From positions 4,077 through 11,073 of the forward strand of contig PNBM01000116.1 in NCBI GenBank assembly GCA_003135995.1: a stretch of 6,997 nucleotides of DNA. Reading direction: 5' to 3'. Below are positions 5,194-6,997 of the stretch, one piece after another; the first letter of the stretch is position 1, and each line of letters begins with the position of its first letter. The notes beneath the pieces are model-generated. The model had not been told where the DNA came from and did not search any database. It saw nothing but the letters and a program-made list of their open reading frames with translations. The stretch is from Ignavibacteriota bacterium (lineage in GTDB: Bacteria; Bacteroidota; Ignavibacteria; Tepidaquicellales; Tepidaquicellaceae). Made by a program: the position numbers and the translations under genes.

Positions 5194-6444
5194 ATGAAAA
5201 AACGAATAGTAGTTTTAGGAATCGGTTTTGCAGGATTCAGATTCCTGAAAAAAATAAATTTAAATATTTACCACGTAACTGTAATAAGTCCGAGAAATCA
5301 TTTTCTATTCAATCCTTTATTACCGAGTACAACTGTCGGTACCATCGAATTCAGAAGTATAATAGAACCGGTAAGAAATTTAAAAGGAATAACTTTTATA
5401 CAGGGATATTGCAGGCAAATAGATAAAAAAGACAACAAAATTATTTGTGAAGACATAAACTCACAAAAATTATTTGAAATTAATTTTGACTACCTTGTAA
5501 TTGCTGTGGGTGAAGTGACGAACACTTATGGAATCGAAGATGTAAACAAGTATGCATTATTCCTCAAAGACTTATCGGACGCAAGGAAAATCAGAACAAA
5601 AGTAATAAATTGTTATGAAAATGCTTCCGTTCCGGGTATTTCCGAAGAAGAGAAAAAAAGATTGTTACGTTTTGTCGTCTGCGGCGGCGGAGCTACGGGT
5701 GTTGAATTTGCAGCGGAGTTGCATGATTTCATCGAGGAAGATGTCAAGAAAAAATATAAATATATCGAAAAACATGTTGAAATTATTTTAATTGAAGCAG
5801 GGAACGAAATCCTTGCGTCATTTGATAAAAAACTCAGAGAGTACACAACAAAATTATTTGGGAGGGATAAAATAAAAGTTAAATTTAATTCTTTAGTCGA
5901 CGGAATATCAGAAAACAGAATTCACGTGAACGACGGAACAATTATTGATTTTGGATTATTAGTATGGGCAACAGGGAACTCGCCGACAATGTTAATTAAA
6001 GAATCAAATTTCCCGTTTGATAAAAGAGGAAAAATATATGTTGACAGCTTTTTCAGAGTCAGCAAACACAAATTAACAGGCATCGAAGAGAATGAATTTT
6101 ACGATAATATATATGCGCTCGGAGATTGCACTCATATTATTTCGGGAGAGCTGCCTGTTACAGCTCAGGTGGCTCAGAAAGAAGGGCTTTTTCTTGCAAA
6201 ATATTTTAACAAAAAATTTAAGACTATAAAACCATTTACATTTAAAAATCTCGGAATGCTTGCTTATATTGGAAGTAACAAAGCTCTTGCAGATTTGCCG
6301 AAATATAAAGGGACCGGATTTACCACATTCCTGTTTTGGCGAAGCGCCTATCTTACAAAACTGGTAAGCTTTAAAAATAAAATTCTTGTTTTATTTGACT
6401 GGACCAAAACAATACTTTTCGGAAGAGATGTCAGTAATTTTTAA
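5194..6444 (+). CDS. ndh: Type II NADH:quinone dehydrogenase (NDH-2), mitochondrial-like
   Basis: This 416-residue flavoprotein oxidises NADH and reduces membrane quinone without pumping protons. The FAD-binding Rossmann motif is GIGFAGF (9-15). The flavin/quinone segment NHFLFNPLLPSTTVGTIEFR (35-54) is highly typical. The NADH-binding Rossmann motif is GGGATGVEFAAEL (164-176), and its second strand ends in E201, which favours NADH over NADPH. Further family blocks are LVWATGN (256-262), the FAD motif YALGDC (307-312), the quinone-site motif AQVAQKEG (324-331) and LGMLAYIGSNKALADLPKY. The C-terminal segment with FLFWRSAYLTKL and FDWTKTILFGRD is an amphipathic membrane anchor. The TVGTIEFRSI, ELHDFIEED and FLFWR...FDW blocks match yeast NDI1 and plant NDH-2 better than the Escherichia coli type. 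There is no EF-hand insert, so calcium control is not expected. The start is supported by the FAD motif nine residues in. Confidence 0.96.
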   Translation: MKKRIVVLGIGFAGFRFLKKINLNIYHVTVISPRNHFLFNPLLPSTTVGTIEFRSIIEPVRNLKGITFIQGYCRQIDKKDNKIICEDINSQKLFEINFDYLVIAVGEVTNTYGIEDVNKYALFLKDLSDARKIRTKVINCYENASVPGISEEEKKRLLRFVVCGGGATGVEFAAELHDFIEEDVKKKYKYIEKHVEIILIEAGNEILASFDKKLREYTTKLFGRDKIKVKFNSLVDGISENRIHVNDGTIIDFGLLVWATGNSPTMLIKESNFPFDKRGKIYVDSFFRVSKHKLTGIEENEFYDNIYALGDCTHIISGELPVTAQVAQKEGLFLAKYFNKKFKTIKPFTFKNLGMLAYIGSNKALADLPKYKGTGFTTFLFWRSAYLTKLVSFKNKILVLFDWTKTILFGRDVSNF

Positions 6445-6997
6445 TTCATAAGCGAGTATACGATTATATTCGTACCCATTTTAAAAGCTTCTTCTCTTTT
6501 TTCGGGCGGGTCCTGATGCACATCGGGGTCATCCCATCCGTCGGAAATATTAGTTTCGTAAGTATAGTAAACGCACATTCGTCCCTGGTAAAAAATTCCA
6601 AAACCCTGGGGCGGCTTCCCATCGTGCTCATGAATCTTAGGAAGTCCGTTTGGGAATGAATAATGACAATTGTAAATTTTATGAGTGAACGGAAGTTCTT
6701 TTAATTCTTCATCGGGAAAAACTTTTTTAATTTCTCTTCTAAAAGCTTCATCCATACCGTAATCATCATCCGCATAAATGAAACCCCCGCTCTCGCAATA
6801 TTTTCTGAGCCGTGCAACTTCAGAAACGGAAAAATCTATATTGCCGTGACAGGTAATTATGATAAACGGGAAATCGAAAATATCGTCCGAAGCCACATCC
6901 ACAACATAAAATTCCGGTTTATCAACATCAATAGTTGTATTCTTGCTCAGATATTCCATCATATTAACCTGCTCGGAAGGGTCATTATACCAATCTC
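6441..6997 (-). CDS. DUF4159 domain protein, 5' end beyond the window
   Basis: At least 184 residues are visible. A methionine pair at 6957-6962 could be taken as the start, but the frame stays open upstream to the edge and reads DWYNDPSEQVN. This matches the family's N-terminal GGDWYNDP block, and the two leftover bases fit the end of a glycine codon. The gene is therefore cut by the window edge. Counting from MM as 1, typical blocks are FIIITCHGNIDFS (33-45), LRKYCESGGFIYADDDYGMD (52-71), FRREIKKVFPD (74-84), LPFTHKIYNCHYSFPNGLPK (89-108), IHEHDGKPPQGFGIFYQGRM (109-128), YTYETNISDGWDDPDVH (133-149) and MGTNIIVYSL (162-171). The family has a glutamine-amidotransferase-like fold but no established function. 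Many members are exported, though the signal region is not visible here. The stop overlaps that of the convergent NDH-2 gene. Confidence 0.92.
   Translation of the reverse strand, partial: DWYNDPSEQVNMMEYLSKNTTIDVDKPEFYVVDVASDDIFDFPFIIITCHGNIDFSVSEVARLRKYCESGGFIYADDDYGMDEAFRREIKKVFPDEELKELPFTHKIYNCHYSFPNGLPKIHEHDGKPPQGFGIFYQGRMCVYYTYETNISDGWDDPDVHQDPPEKREEAFKMGTNIIVYSLMN

Noticed and set aside
5112..5426. Plus-strand open frame covering the NDH-2 promoter region and 5' end.
   Set aside because: It overlaps the NDH-2 FAD-binding region out of frame. NDH-2 motifs begin within ten residues of its own ATG.
5613..5846. Minus-strand open frame inside the NDH-2 gene.
   Set aside because: It is antisense to the NADH-binding domain; its serine-rich translation is a by-product of that coding sequence.

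Overview
The window is AT-rich DNA packed with ordinary bacterial protein genes. It holds seven complete genes, one clear gene cut by the right edge and a possible gene start at the left edge. Most starts have only A/T-rich sequence upstream and no Shine-Dalgarno motif; yjbQ is the clear exception. Together with the protein types (DUF4870, DUF4159, a mitochondrial-like NDH-2) and the palindromic repeats between genes, this suggests the Bacteroidota/Chlorobi/Ignavibacteria group. That placement is an inference from gene style, not from a marker gene. No rRNA, tRNA, transposase, phage gene or true CRISPR array was found.

Layout: positions 1-5054 are all minus-strand genes. From left to right they are a possible partial gene (1-52), a DUF4870 membrane protein (82-543), a carboxymuconolactone decarboxylase-family protein (848-1225), an aldo/keto reductase (1352-2389), a DUF1905/YdeI-type protein (2576-3043), a secreted phospholipase D-superfamily protein resembling PLD3/PLD4 (3296-4552), and a YjbQ/UPF0047 protein (4638-5054). 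A 139-bp divergent region with a dyad follows. Next is a plus-strand type II NADH:quinone dehydrogenase of mitochondrial type (5194-6444). Its stop codon overlaps the stop of a convergent DUF4159 gene (6441-6997), whose 5' end lies beyond the window.

The genes look like single housekeeping or stress genes rather than one pathway. The gaps between minus-strand genes are mostly 85-300 bp, so a single tight operon is unlikely. The reductase and the decarboxylase-family protein may be functionally related. NDH-2 is the one clear respiratory gene.

The main unexplained structure lies between genes. There is a 40-bp-period array of short palindromes (3083-3228), a long imperfect inverted repeat built of GTGAAA-type words (2436-2565), a strong hairpin that looks like a terminator for the strand with no gene upstream (1270-1322), and a triplet of ATCCCGAT words (739-800). 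I saw no convincing new multi-gene system.
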